Source: Natronobacterium gregoryi SP2
GTDB taxonomy: Archaea > Halobacteriota > Halobacteria > Halobacteriales > Natrialbaceae
Length of the DNA: 64,000 nt
Direction: 5' to 3'
NCBI RefSeq assembly: GCF_000230715.2
Contig: NC_019792.1
Span: 2,728,001-2,792,000 of the forward strand
A program made the position numbers and the translations under genes. This document shows, piece by piece, positions 9,054-19,676 of the stretch (its first letter is position 1; each line of letters starts with the position of its first letter). The notes under the pieces are model-generated. The model saw nothing but the letters and a program-made list of their open reading frames with translations. It was not told where the DNA came from and did no database searches.

Positions 9054-9080
9054 TACGGTTTGCTGTAAGTCATTTCCGTC
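9054..9080 (+). repeat. Family-1 element, left half (copy B)
   Basis: TACGGTTTGCTGTAAGTCA directly follows the TGA of the preceding gene and matches the left end of family 1. No right half is recognisable in the next 150 bp, so it looks truncated. Confidence 0.6.
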
Positions 9081-9324
9081 CGATCGGAGCCCGAAGCCGT
9101 TCCACCAGGATGGCTACAGCAACCCGTACGAGACGCGAGTTCGGCGTCCTCCGCGATCCACGCTCTCGGTCGACAGTTCGGGTCGAAACCGTGTTATCGA
9201 CTTCGTCGACGACCTCACCCTCGAGGCCGTCGGTTCCTTGTTTGACGCCGTTCGCGCTCGCTGCCCACGAAGCCAAGACACGAATAACTAGATTATATTA
9301 CTGTGTAATCCGTACCGTTTGTCG
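9081..9324. promoter_or_regulatory. Gene-poor spacer with tenA promoter
   Basis: No convincing gene is seen. Short frames exist on both strands but lack haloarchaeal codon bias. An AT block GATTATATTA at 9291-9300 lies about 25 nt before the tenA ATG and is the likely TATA box. Confidence 0.5.
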
Positions 9325-10002
9325 ATGGCGTTCAGCGATCAACTCCTCGAGGACGGCGAATCGGTCTGGGAAGCACAGAAGCGACATCCCTTCGTCCGGG
9401 AACTCGCGGCGGGAAGCTTAGACGAGGAGGCGTTTCTCACCTGGGTGCGACAGGACTACCGGTACCTGCTTGATTACGCTCGCGTCTTCGCCATCGGCGG
9501 CGCGAAGGCCCGCGACGAGGAGACGATGACACACCTGCTGGGCGTCGCCCACGAGATACTCGACTTCGAAATGGATCTCCACCGCGAGTTCGCCGCCGAC
9601 TACGGGATCGAACCCACCGACCTCGAGACCGTCCAGAAGTCGCCGACCTGTGTCGCCTACACGAACTTCCTCGTGCGGACGGCACACGAGGGCTCGCTCG
9701 CCGAGATCGCGGCGGCGATCTACCCCTGTGGGCAGGGATATCTCGACATCGCCGAGCACATCGCCGACAACCTCGAGGAGGAAGACAATCCCTACCTGCC
9801 GTTCGTCGAGAAGTACACCAGCGACGAGTTCCACGAGGCCGTCGACTGGATGCGCTCGTTCGTCGACCGCTGTGGCGAACGCTACCCCGGCGAACACGAG
9901 GCCATGCGCGAGGCGTTCCTGACGAGTGCCCGACTCGAGCACCAGTTCTGGGAGATGGCGTACACGAAAGAAGGGTGGGAGACGACGGCAATCGAGACGT
10001 AG
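9325..10002 (+). CDS. tenA: TenA-family thiaminase II / aminopyrimidine hydrolase
   Basis: Releases hydroxymethylpyrimidine from degraded thiamine for reuse. The 225-residue all-helical protein has TenA hallmarks: HPFVRELAAGSL, the WVRQDYRYLLDYARVFA helix, and Cys in IYPCGQGYLDIA (equivalent to the TenA active-site cysteine). The C-terminal helix RLEHQFWEMAY carries the conserved Glu. ATG 9325 follows an in-frame TTG at 9319 and is preferred. Convergent with the aldo/keto reductase gene. Confidence 0.9.
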   Translation: MAFSDQLLEDGESVWEAQKRHPFVRELAAGSLDEEAFLTWVRQDYRYLLDYARVFAIGGAKARDEETMTHLLGVAHEILDFEMDLHREFAADYGIEPTDLETVQKSPTCVAYTNFLVRTAHEGSLAEIAAAIYPCGQGYLDIAEHIADNLEEEDNPYLPFVEKYTSDEFHEAVDWMRSFVDRCGERYPGEHEAMREAFLTSARLEHQFWEMAYTKEGWETTAIET

Positions 10003-10024
10003 CCGCGATTTCGACCAGCGAAAG

Positions 10025-10999
10025 CTAGTCGTGACCGGAAACCGGAACCGGCTCGTACGGCTCCTCGAGGTAGGCCACATCAGAGGCCGACAGCGAAATC
10101 TCGAGGGCTTCGACGGCTTGCTCCAGGTGCTCAACGCTCGTGGTCCCGATAATCGGCGCGTCGATCCACTCCTTGTGGAGTAGCCAGGCCAGCGCGATTT
10201 GGGCCATCGTCACGCCCTTCTGGGCGGCGAGTTCGGCGACGCGTTCGTTGATCTCCCGGCCGCCGCCCTCGCGGTAGGGGTGTTCGTACATGTTCTCCTC
10301 GGCCTCGCCACGGGCCGTCGCGTCGATCTCCTCGTATGGCCGGGTGAGATACCCCCGTGCCAGCGGTGACCACGGGAGGACGCCGACGTTTTCGTTCTCA
10401 CACAGCGGGAGCATCTCGCGTTCCTCCTCGCGGTAGACGAGGTTGTAGTGGTTTTGCATCGTGACGAACCGCTCGAGGCCGAGCTTGTCGCTCGTATAGA
10501 GCGACTCGGCGAACTGGTGGACCCACATCGAGGAGGCACCGACGTACCGGACGTGGCCTCGGCGGACGGCGTCGTCTAACGCTTTCAGCGTCGTCTCGAT
10601 CGGCGTGTCGTAATCCCAGCGGTGGATCTGGTAGAGGTCGATCGTCTCCATCCCCAGCCGGTCGCGGCTGGCCGCGAGTTCCTGCTCGAGTGCCTTCCGG
10701 GAGAGCCCACCCGAGTTGGGGTCGTCCTCGCGCATCTGGAAGTAGCCCTTGGTTGCGACGACCGACTCCTCGCGATGGCCCTCGAGGGCGTCGCCGAGGA
10801 TGCGCTCGGATTCGCCCTTCGAGTACATGTCCGCGGTGTCGAAGAAGTTGATCCCGAGGTCGATCGCTCGCTCGATGATCTCCTTGCTCTCTTCCGCTTC
10901 GAGGACCCACTCGCGCCAGTCGCTCGAGCCGAAGCTCATACAGCCCAGACAGAGCCGACTGACCTCCATACCGGTCGAACCGAGCGTCGTGTACTCCAT
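10025..10999 (-). CDS. Aldo/keto reductase
   Basis: NAD(P)H-dependent carbonyl reductase of 324 residues with a TIM-barrel fold. The catalytic tetrad is visible: Asp and Tyr in NFFDTADMYSKGESE, Lys in VVATKGYFQ and His in LYQIHRWDYD. The C-terminal cofactor loop IGTTSVEHLEQAV is also present. It starts MEYTTLGSTGMEVSRL at ATG 10999, the usual AKR start; the open frame further upstream lacks similarity. The substrate is unknown. Monocistronic by spacing. Confidence 0.9.
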   Translation of the reverse strand: MEYTTLGSTGMEVSRLCLGCMSFGSSDWREWVLEAEESKEIIERAIDLGINFFDTADMYSKGESERILGDALEGHREESVVATKGYFQMREDDPNSGGLSRKALEQELAASRDRLGMETIDLYQIHRWDYDTPIETTLKALDDAVRRGHVRYVGASSMWVHQFAESLYTSDKLGLERFVTMQNHYNLVYREEEREMLPLCENENVGVLPWSPLARGYLTRPYEEIDATARGEAEENMYEHPYREGGGREINERVAELAAQKGVTMAQIALAWLLHKEWIDAPIIGTTSVEHLEQAVEALEISLSASDVAYLEEPYEPVPVSGHD

Positions 11000-11130
11000 G
11001 TGCCGGCCTAGGGGACGAGAGGCAAAACAGTACGTGGCCTGGAAATCCACGAAGATACGACCAGCAGGTAGCGCAGACATTCTCTAGAGCCATCATTTTT
11101 TAGGGGGATGATTCGCTAGTACCACGTGCT

Positions 11131-11217
11131 ATGGCGGACGAACACGACCACGACGAGCAGCAAAACGACGAAGATGGCATCGTGTCGAAAATAAAGAGCG
11201 TCTTCGACCGCGACTAA
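11131..11217 (+). CDS. Very small acidic protein (28 aa)
   Basis: An ATG-to-TAA frame of 28 residues: an Asp/Glu/His-rich N-terminus (MADEHDHDEQQ) and a C-terminal amphipathic GIVSKIKSVFDRD. An AT-rich run (CATTTTTTAG, about 11092-11101) lies roughly 30 nt upstream, the right distance for a TATA/BRE site. Haloarchaea encode many such microproteins. Function is unknown, and it may not be translated. Confidence 0.45.
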   Translation: MADEHDHDEQQNDEDGIVSKIKSVFDRD

Positions 11218-11249
11218 CGCAGTCCGCTACGCAGTCGACCGTCGGTTCG

Positions 11250-11681
11250 TTAGTGTAGTAGTCTGGCCAGCGACCCGAACGCTGGCAGTCCGATCGCAGC
11301 CGCGAGAGCGACGGAGACGATCGGTGTCGTCCCGGCGACGACCAGCGCCGCCTCGCCAAGCACCAGCGCGAAGGCGACGAGAACGATCACTCCGAAGCCG
11401 ACGCCACCCAGCAGCGCCCGGGGAAGCGTCGGCGAGAGGAAACCGACGAGTGCGCCGCCGAAGACGAGTCCGACCCAGTGGAGCCACGAGAAAGCGAGAC
11501 CGACGATCACCGCTCCAGTGACCGCGACCGCGTGTGCTCGTGGGTCGGTCCTGGCTCTCTCGAGGGGCGTCTCGAGTCGATCGCTGACGCTTCGGTCGGG
11601 GTCTGACTCGTCGCCGCTGTTCGCTGGCGTCCGGTCCGTGCGTCCGTCCTCGGCCGGTTCCGCCCGAGTGTCGCTCGTCAT
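11250..11681 (-). CDS. Small membrane protein ending the ABC/acylase operon
   Basis: Encodes 143 residues. About 55 hydrophilic acidic residues (TSDTRAEPAEDGRTD start) are followed by four hydrophobic stretches with Gly-rich turns (LSPTLPRALLGGVGFG). Its ATG at 11681 overlaps the acylase stop by 4 bp, so translation is probably coupled. No known domain is recognised. It is the last gene of a five-gene minus-strand operon. Confidence 0.75.
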   Translation of the reverse strand: MTSDTRAEPAEDGRTDRTPANSGDESDPDRSVSDRLETPLERARTDPRAHAVAVTGAVIVGLAFSWLHWVGLVFGGALVGFLSPTLPRALLGGVGFGVIVLVAFALVLGEAALVVAGTTPIVSVALAAAIGLPAFGSLARLLH

Positions 11682-14212
11682 TCGGGTTCCTCCCGTTGTT
11701 CGAACGAGATGTCGACCTCGCCGTCGGCCGCTCGATCCATCGGTCGCTGTTCTCCCTCGAGCCACAGTTCGAACTGGTCGTCGTAGTGGGCAGAGAAGTA
11801 GTCTCCCGAGTTGCCACCGGGGAGGACTGCCTGCGCGTCGCCGTCGGGATCGACGACCATCCGCCAGCTCGCCCCGACCGCGGAGTCGACGCGGTAGTTC
11901 TTGACTGTCGCCGCCGAACCGTCGGCTGGCCGTTCCGCGTAGTCGAGAAACGGCGCTTCGACGCCGAAGGGGTGTTCGATCGGGCCGGTCGTGTTCCAGT
12001 CGCCGTACCGCTGCCAGCCTTCGTCGTTGATCTCCTCGAGCCCCGTCTCGAGCGCGGCGACCATCCGTTCGTCCCGTGAGCCGTCGAACCAGTCGCTATC
12101 CTCGGGAAGCGTCGCGAGTACCCAGTCGTTCGGGTAGTAGGAGTCGTCCAGGTCGGCCTCCTCGAACTCGGGTTCGAAGACCTCCCGTCGGTAGTGCTCG
12201 AGCCAGCGGGCGAACAGCAGGGCCGGGTACGAGTCCCGGTCCACGTGGTAGTCCCAGTCGGCAAGCGTCGCGGCGGCGTCGTCGAGAACGTCCGAGATCG
12301 CCCTGTGGTCCTCGACGGCCGCGACGAGCTCCGGCACCAGTTGGGCCGCCCGGCCGTCGTAGGTATCGTTCTGTAGTTCCTGGTGGAACTCGAGGTCGGT
12401 CGGTTCGCCGTTCTCGAGTCGGTCGTCGAGCCGAGCGTAGATCCGTCCACCGCGGTAGGGCGTCGCGTAGTCGACGCCGACGTAGGGGGTGGTGTCGTCT
12501 GTCACCCGCTGGTTCGCGGTCGCGAGGACGTCGGGGTCGATCGCGTGTGGCTTCTCCGCGAAGGGGACGAATCCTGCATCCGCCTCGTCCCAGGCGGACT
12601 CACCGAAGGGCGTGAAGCCAGCCCACTCGCCGTCGCCTTCGGAGCCGTCGAAGATTCGGTTGCCCGAGACCACCTCGCCGTCGACCGTCCGGACGGGAAG
12701 CTTCCCGGTGACGAAGTACAGCGTCCGGCCGTCGGTGTCGGCGTAGACTAAGTTCTGGGTCGGCAGGTCGAACCGTCGGGTCGCCTCGAGAACGTCCGCT
12801 ACCCCACTGCTGCGCTCGAACTCGTAGATCGCTTCCGTCGTCCGCGTCGCGGTGTGGCCCGTCCAGGCGACGCCGACCGTCTGTCCCTCGCGCTCGAGGA
12901 CGGGGCCGTGGACGGTCTTTGTGATCGTGAACGTTCGGTCTGGGCCGTCGGCGACGGGAATCGTCCGCTCTTCGGTCTCGAACTCGCGCCACTCGTCGCC
13001 GTAGCGGTACTCGTCCGCGTCGGTGCTCGAGAAGTGGTAGTCGCCGCCGTCGCCGGTCTCGTCCTCGTCGCTCGAGTCGCCGTTCGACTCCCGCAGGTCG
13101 TACTCGTAACAGTCCAGTACGTCCGCGCCGACGTTGGTGAACGACCACGTCCCCGTCTCGTTCGCGCCGGTGATGATAAACGGAACGCCCGGAAACGTCG
13201 CACCTCGAACCGATGTCTCGGGCGTCTCGACGTGCTGTTCGTACCACAGCGGCGGCGTCATCAGCGAAAGATGGGGGTCGTAGGCGACGATGGGCGACCC
13301 GCTCTCGGTGTGTTCGCCGGAGACGACCCAACTGTTCGAGCCGACGCCCGTGGGCGACTCGAACCGGGAGAGCCAACTCGCCAGTTCCCCGCCGACGGCG
13401 TCGGTCTCGAGGCCGAGAAACGCCGAGTTCTCGTCGGTTTCGTCGTCCTCGTTGTCGCCGTTTTCGTCCTCCTCGGCCGTCTCTCGGAGGATCGGCACGT
13501 CGTGATCCATCCGTTCGGGGTACAGCTCCTCGAGAACGTCCTCGCCAAGCCGCTCGGCGATCACCGCGCGCCGAAGTTCGTCGAAACTTCCCGTCAGGTC
13601 CCAGGAGATCTGTTTCTCCATCAGCATCGAGTCGACCGGCGTCCACTCGCGGGGTTCGTAGTCGAGCAGTTCGAACTCGAGTGGTAGCTGTTCCCGTTCT
13701 ATCGCCGCGTTGACCCCGTCGGCGTAGGCCTCGACCAGCGGCCCCGCAGGGGTGTCGGCGACGTACTCCCACGTGGCTGCCGCAGCGCCGACGAAGTCCA
13801 TCGCGACGTGGAACTCGTCGTCCTCGAGTGTTGCCTCGCCGACAAGCTCGGAGACGTGGCCGCGCATGACTCGTCGCTGGAGGTCGAGCTGGAACAGCCG
13901 GTCGTAGGCCTGGACGTAGCCGACGGCGAAGTACGCGGCTTCCTCGTCGTCGGCTTCGATCGTCGGGACGCCGTACTCGTCGTAGCTGACGCTTGCATCG
14001 CCGTACGGGTTCTCGACTGACTCCGGGAGCTCTCTGTCGGCGGCGTTCCAGGCGCGACCCGACAGCGGTGCAAAGGAGTCGAGCAGTTCCCCCGCGCCGC
14101 TCACGGTGAGCCCACCGAGGCCGGCGGCGAGTGCCCCCGCGAAGAGCCCACGACGTGTGGTCTCACGTTTCACGGTTACTCGTACGTCCTGCCGAATCCA
14201 CATAACTGTCAT
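11678..14212 (-). CDS. Tat-exported penicillin acylase (Ntn hydrolase) family protein
   Basis: Family members hydrolyse amide bonds of acylated substrates such as penicillins, cephalosporins or acyl-homoserine lactones. The 844-residue precursor has a twin-arginine signal (TTRRGLFAGALAAGLGG). Its A-chain has RLFQLDLQRRVMRG; a spacer follows, then the autocleavage site G-SNSW with nucleophile Ser292, and the B-chain with VAYDPHL. An acidic EEDENGDNEDD insert precedes the cleavage site. Starts at 14212, 14203 or GTG 14173 are all possible; the last gives the most typical Tat n-region. It is co-transcribed with an ABC-2 exporter. The natural substrate is unknown. Confidence 0.85.
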   Translation of the reverse strand: MTVMWIRQDVRVTVKRETTRRGLFAGALAAGLGGLTVSGAGELLDSFAPLSGRAWNAADRELPESVENPYGDASVSYDEYGVPTIEADDEEAAYFAVGYVQAYDRLFQLDLQRRVMRGHVSELVGEATLEDDEFHVAMDFVGAAAATWEYVADTPAGPLVEAYADGVNAAIEREQLPLEFELLDYEPREWTPVDSMLMEKQISWDLTGSFDELRRAVIAERLGEDVLEELYPERMDHDVPILRETAEEDENGDNEDDETDENSAFLGLETDAVGGELASWLSRFESPTGVGSNSWVVSGEHTESGSPIVAYDPHLSLMTPPLWYEQHVETPETSVRGATFPGVPFIITGANETGTWSFTNVGADVLDCYEYDLRESNGDSSDEDETGDGGDYHFSSTDADEYRYGDEWREFETEERTIPVADGPDRTFTITKTVHGPVLEREGQTVGVAWTGHTATRTTEAIYEFERSSGVADVLEATRRFDLPTQNLVYADTDGRTLYFVTGKLPVRTVDGEVVSGNRIFDGSEGDGEWAGFTPFGESAWDEADAGFVPFAEKPHAIDPDVLATANQRVTDDTTPYVGVDYATPYRGGRIYARLDDRLENGEPTDLEFHQELQNDTYDGRAAQLVPELVAAVEDHRAISDVLDDAAATLADWDYHVDRDSYPALLFARWLEHYRREVFEPEFEEADLDDSYYPNDWVLATLPEDSDWFDGSRDERMVAALETGLEEINDEGWQRYGDWNTTGPIEHPFGVEAPFLDYAERPADGSAATVKNYRVDSAVGASWRMVVDPDGDAQAVLPGGNSGDYFSAHYDDQFELWLEGEQRPMDRAADGEVDISFEQREEPE

Positions 14213-14247
14213 GTCTCTCGGACTCCCTAGCACGGAGTAAGGGAGGC

Positions 14248-15414
14248 CTACAACTCGGCGGGGTCGATCCGTTCGATGGTCGCTCTGACGGCGAGGACGG
14301 CACCGACGGCGAGCAGACAATAGAGACCAACGAGTAGCCAACTCGTCGCAGTTGAGCTTCCGAGTGCGAACTTCGCCACCGTGTTCGCCGGATGCTCGGG
14401 AAGGAGGGTAGTGACTACGAGCGCACCGACGATCGCAACCGAGTACAGCAACTGTGCCTGTCGCCTGTCGGGCGCGAGGAGCGCGACGACTGTCCCGAAC
14501 CCGACGACAAGCAGCGACAGCGCCGCGACCAGGGCGATCAGGACGCCCGGTCGGGCGACGGCCGCCCCGTTGACGGCGAGCAGGACCAGCCAGACGACTG
14601 CCTGGACAGGCGCAAGCGCTGCCGTCGCGACGAGTTTCGCGTCGACGATATCGGTAAGCGACAGCGGCGTCACCCGGAGTAACTCGAGGGTCCCGCGTTC
14701 GCGTTCCTCCGACAGCGAGTCGACGACGATCGAGCCGCTGATGAAGGCAGGCAGGAACAGCAACAGCGGGATCAGGATCGTGTAGGTGAACGCGACGTAC
14801 GGACTGGCGTCGCCCTCGTTCGGGACCGACACCGGCGTCGACTCGAGTCGGTCGACGTTGCCGGCGCGTTCGGCGTGTTCGACCGCCTCGAGCGTGTCCC
14901 GAAGTTGAGCGACCAGCAGCGTCGTCTCGATCCCCTCCTCGGGTGCGGTCACGTCGACCACGAGCCGGTCGTGGTCGGTCCGGGTGGTCTCGAGGACGGC
15001 GGCCACGTCACCCCCGTCGAAGGCCGCGTAGGCTGCGTCGGAATCGTCGTAGTAGACCGTCGACAGCCCGCCCTGTTCGTCGGCCGCGGCCTCGAGGTCG
15101 GCGCGGTCGTCGCCGGTGATCGCGACATCGATCTCGTAGCCGCCGAGGCCGTCGGGATCGTACATGGAGACGAAGCCGACGACGAGAAACGAGGAGAACG
15201 CGGCGATAAACAGTTGAATGGCGATTGCGAGGACGATCGTCTTCTCGGAGCGCAGCGACCGGAGTTCACGTCGGACGACGGCCCAGCGGGGGCCGAACCG
15301 TGACGGTCGCTCGCTCGTCTCCGAATCTGTCTGCTTCGGTGGGTTCGGTCCCGGCCGCTCTCGCTCGTCGACGTCGACTGTCGGCTCTCGATCCGAGTCG
15401 CGGTCACGCGACAA
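14248..15414 (-). CDS. ABC-2 type (NatB-like) transporter permease
   Basis: Encodes 388 residues. About 60 charged cytoplasmic residues come first, then TM1 (VLAIAIQLFIAAFSSFL), a large external domain (about 85-205), and five C-terminal helices. The family signature SLSEERERGTLELLRVTPLS sits between helices 2 and 3. It pairs with the larger permease gene, which it overlaps by 11 bp, and with the ATPase, likely forming a Na+/drug/lipid exporter of NatAB type. The substrate is not predictable. Confidence 0.88.
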   Translation of the reverse strand: MSRDRDSDREPTVDVDERERPGPNPPKQTDSETSERPSRFGPRWAVVRRELRSLRSEKTIVLAIAIQLFIAAFSSFLVVGFVSMYDPDGLGGYEIDVAITGDDRADLEAAADEQGGLSTVYYDDSDAAYAAFDGGDVAAVLETTRTDHDRLVVDVTAPEEGIETTLLVAQLRDTLEAVEHAERAGNVDRLESTPVSVPNEGDASPYVAFTYTILIPLLLFLPAFISGSIVVDSLSEERERGTLELLRVTPLSLTDIVDAKLVATAALAPVQAVVWLVLLAVNGAAVARPGVLIALVAALSLLVVGFGTVVALLAPDRRQAQLLYSVAIVGALVVTTLLPEHPANTVAKFALGSSTATSWLLVGLYCLLAVGAVLAVRATIERIDPAEL

Positions 15415-17343
15415 GGGAGATCACCCCTGCGTTGTAGCAGACGTGAACGACGGTCGCGACGACGAGCGCCCCGACGTAACTGGCTCGCCCTCGCGTCGCG
15501 CCGAGAGCCGAAACGATGGCCGTCACGACGTGGAGAACGAGCGGCGCGAACAACAGGCCGACGAACGTCAGCGGGCCGGTCGCGACGTCGGCCGCAACCG
15601 TCTCGGGACCGAACGCCGCGACGGCGCTCTCGAACTCGTGAAGGCCGACGAACTGGACGACCTGTGTCACCTTCTCGGCGACGAAGAACGCGGCACCCGA
15701 GAGGGCTCCGACGACGACGGCGACGGCAACCGTCGACTCGAGGCGCGACCGGCTGAACCCGGCGTAGACGTGGATGCTCTTGGCGACTTCTTCGACGGCT
15801 GCGGCGAAGACGAAGATGAGCACGAGCGTCGGCACCGGCGGCGCGGCGAAAAGCAGTGCGATCGCGAGCAACTGGGCGGCGAAGACGAACGGAACGAACA
15901 CGACCGAGAGGATCGGAACGCTTCGTTTGCCGTGGACTCGAGTCGCGACGGCGTCGATCGCCTTCGTCGGCACCGGCTTCTGGGCGAACATGTCTTCCTC
16001 GCGGTAGGTACCGAGCCCGAGCAGGAAGAGCACGGCCGCGGTGAGAGAGGCGGGGCCGGTCGAAACTAGGTACGCACCGAGGGTCGCGCTCTCACCTTGC
16101 AGATCCATCACGACCAGCGTCAGTGGCGAGATCAGCGCGATCGGCGTCACGTCGGTGAAGATCGCCGGGATGAACGTGTAGGTCGTCAGGACGACGCTTA
16201 TCGTGACCGTGACGAAGGTCAGTTCCTTGAACGAACGAGCGAACATCGCGCCCGCGAAGGTGGCGGCCAGAAACAGTAACGCGATGGGGAGGGCCGCCGC
16301 GACCGACAGCACGCCGCCGCGGATCGCGACCGTAATCGCGGCGACGATACCGACGAGGCCGACCAGGTACGGCAGGGTCTTGCCTGCGACGATCTCGTGG
16401 CGTGAGGCCGGCGAGACGAGCAAGAGTTCTCCGCGGCGGTTGATTCGCTCGTCCATGATCGTGCTCCCGTAGGCCTGAATGACGAAGTTCATCGGCACGA
16501 TAAACAGGAACGCGAGGATGAGCGACTGGAACGGAAACGGTGGCGAGAGCGTGCTCGGCGATCCGTGGGCCGCCGACTCGTCTATTCCGTCGACTTCGGC
16601 CGCCTCGCCCGCTGTGCTCTCGTCGTCTTCGTCGGCGACTGCATCCGTTTCGGTCTCGAGATCGATCCCGTCGTCGGCCTCGGTGGCGGCTCCCGTCGAC
16701 TCGGCGTCTCCGGACGCACCGCCGTCCGGTGTTTTCAACTCGTCGTCCTCGAGTGTGGCGCTGTCGGTCGACGATTCGTCCGCCTGAATCGATTCGTCGT
16801 CCCCCGTACCGGGTGGAGCGACCGTTCCCTCGTAGCTGCGGTCCTCGTAGTCGATCGTGACGAGTACGGGATAGGCGGCTGCCTCGTCGTCTTCTTGCGC
16901 CATCAGGCCCTCGTTGTAGCGCTGAACGGCGTCGTGGAACGCGTCGTAGGCGGCTGGTCCGTTGTCCCCGGCGTGGCCGATCCGGCCGTTCTCTATCGCG
17001 AGGTCGACGACCGGGTCGTCATTCTGGAGAACGCCCGCGAGACCACCCTCCGGCAGTGGTGTCGTTCTGAACTGGTCGCTTGCAGCCGCAACATCGTAGT
17101 AGGGGTCTGTCTCGTCGACCCCGACGACGTAGATTTCGTCCTCGAGACCGAGCCCGTCGTCGGCGGTCGAGAGGCCGACGACGCCGACGGCGACAATTAC
17201 CGCGGCCAGCACGAAGACGGTCTTCCGGTCGACGGTACCGGTACTCCGGGCGATCTCCCAGCGGGCGACGCGACCGATTCTCGAGAGCGACGCCAGGAGC
17301 CTGCCGACCGTCCCCTCACACTCCTCTCGGTCACGGTCGTCGG

Positions 17344-17347
<4 letters not shown>
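15404..17347 (-). CDS. ABC-2 permease fused to a PrsW-like intramembrane protease domain
   Basis: Encodes 647 residues. Residues 1-440 are NatB-like: TM1 near 45-62, an external domain with a very acidic insert, then INRRGELLLVSPASRHEIV and a helix bundle. Residues 470-647 form a second set of helices with features of PrsW-type membrane proteases: Glu-Glu at 519-520 (AVEEVAK), Glu558 in FFVAEK, His606 in VLHVV and His635 in VHVCYN. PrsW bacterial relatives cleave membrane anti-sigma factors. The fusion may process or gate a membrane substrate. The ATG overlaps the ATPase stop by 4 bp (ATGA). The protease assignment rests on motif spacing only. Confidence 0.8.
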
Positions 17348-18297
<950 letters not shown>

Positions 18298-18460
18298 TCG
18301 TTGCCTCGTTGGTGGCAGCCACCCCAGTAAAGTCTAGCGTCGAGCGACAGTCTTTCGTGTCGCCAACGGGCCCCAACCAGACTGTCACGAACGCAAACTG
18401 ACTTCGCGTTACCAGGTTCGGTTCCGAACCACTATAGTCGTCGAGTGCCAACCCTCTCCG

Positions 18461-18799
18461 ATGTCACAGCCCCGGGCCCGCGAGAAGGCGACCGACGCCT
18501 GTCCCGTCATCGAATCCCTCGAACAGATCGGCTCCCAGTGGCGACTTGCAGTACTACACGAGTTGCAAGACGGCGAACAGCGGTTCAACGAACTCAAGCG
18601 ATCGACCGGGGCAAACGCCCGGACGCTCTCGCGCGTGCTGGACGATCTCGGCGAGACAGGGTTCGTCGAACGCCGCATGGAAGAAGAGGCCCCGATCGCG
18701 ACCTACTACAGTCTCACCCAAAAAGGCGAGTCACTCGAACCAGTCTTCGACGAGATCGAGTGCTGGGCGAGTCGGTGGCTCGAGTTCGAGGACGCGTAA
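18461..18799 (+). CDS. HxlR-family winged-helix transcriptional regulator
   Basis: Encodes 112 residues with the HxlR pattern: CPVIESLEQIGSQWRLAVL start with Cys14, FNELKRSTGANARTLSRVLDDL recognition region, GFVERRM wing and YSLTQKGESL. Some HxlR proteins sense electrophiles or oxidants through that N-terminal cysteine. It is divergent from the ABC exporter/acylase operon, so that operon is its first candidate target (inference). Stop is 2 bp from the convergent UPF0179 gene. Confidence 0.88.
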   Translation: MSQPRAREKATDACPVIESLEQIGSQWRLAVLHELQDGEQRFNELKRSTGANARTLSRVLDDLGETGFVERRMEEEAPIATYYSLTQKGESLEPVFDEIECWASRWLEFEDA

Positions 18800-18801
18800 G
18801 A

Positions 18802-19248
18802 CTACTCGTCGCCCTCGAGTTCGACCAGTTCCAGCGACCGGTCGAGGTGACAGATCTCGTGTGGCGGGTCGCCGACGATTTCCCGGATGCGATACTCCTC
18901 GTCGAACTCGAGGCCGTCGGGTTCGCAGTACTCGTGGCTCGGGCACGCGACGTACGGGCAGGGGCCGGGGAGGCTCGTTTTGCTGCCGGCGTAGGCACCT
19001 TTGGAGGTGACGGTGGCCTCGACGGTGACGGGCTCGACTTCGACGGCTCGGACACCACCGTCGTGCATCGCACACTCCAGGGTCTGGGCGTTCTCGCGGA
19101 CGGCGGTGACGCGATACCGCGTCCCAGTAGAGAGATTGAGACACTGGCTGCGGTAGGGACAGCCCGCACAGCCGTCGGCTTCGCCCTCGTAGACGAACTC
19201 GGTGCCCGGTTCGGCCAGCCGAGTCCCGACGAGCGTGACAGTCGACAT
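18802..19248 (-). CDS. UPF0179 family protein
   Basis: Encodes 148 residues matching the archaeal UPF0179 family. The hallmark cysteines are in GCAGCPYRSQCLNL and GPCPYVACPSHEYC, in a mainly beta protein. At least seven cysteines could bind an Fe-S cluster or zinc. The biochemical role is unknown. ATG 19248 gives the usual MSTVTLVGTRLAEPGTEF start. Confidence 0.88.
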   Translation of the reverse strand: MSTVTLVGTRLAEPGTEFVYEGEADGCAGCPYRSQCLNLSTGTRYRVTAVRENAQTLECAMHDGGVRAVEVEPVTVEATVTSKGAYAGSKTSLPGPCPYVACPSHEYCEPDGLEFDEEYRIREIVGDPPHEICHLDRSLELVELEGDE

Positions 19249-19280
19249 AGCACCGGATACACGCTACACCGGGTTAAGGC

Positions 19281-19676
19281 TCACGTCCCCGTGAGTTCGT
19301 CGAGCCGATCGAGGTACCGCTCCCTGGGCACCTGGTAACAGCCCCGGTAGTCGACTCCGCCGGCATCGAACGCACTGGTGAGATCGATCGTCGCCTCGAG
19401 TGCCGCCGCTCGCGTCGAAAACCGGCGGCTGCCCTCGAGCGTGACGTCGGGCTCGAGGTAGAGGGTGACGAACCAGTCGTCGGAGTCGGCAGTGTCGCCG
19501 GGATGCATTCCAGGGCGGCGCGTTCGCTTGCCGTGTGTCAGGTACAGCGTCGGGAGACAGGGCGCGGGAAACTCCTCGCCGTCGAAGACGTCCGGTCGGT
19601 AGGCGAGGACGAGGCGGCCTTTCTCCTCGTCGGACCAGACGACCCAGGCGTCGGGGAGTTCCGTCAGGTCGGTCAT
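19281..19676 (-). CDS. Conserved haloarchaeal hypothetical protein (131 aa)
   Basis: Starts MTDLTELPDAWVVWSDEEK at 19676. Predicted mixed alpha/beta, soluble and without signal. It contains RTRRPGMHPGDTADSDDWF and a C-terminal CYQVPRERYLDRLDEL helix. Codon use matches neighbours, so it is a real gene, but I do not recognise a function. The longer open frame upstream to 19904 lacks coding bias and is ignored. Confidence 0.7.
   Translation of the reverse strand: MTDLTELPDAWVVWSDEEKGRLVLAYRPDVFDGEEFPAPCLPTLYLTHGKRTRRPGMHPGDTADSDDWFVTLYLEPDVTLEGSRRFSTRAAALEATIDLTSAFDAGGVDYRGCYQVPRERYLDRLDELTGT

Noticed and set aside
9070..9276. 68-codon minus-strand frame before tenA
   Set aside because: No convincing domain, weak codon bias, and it overlaps a repeat half and the tenA promoter.
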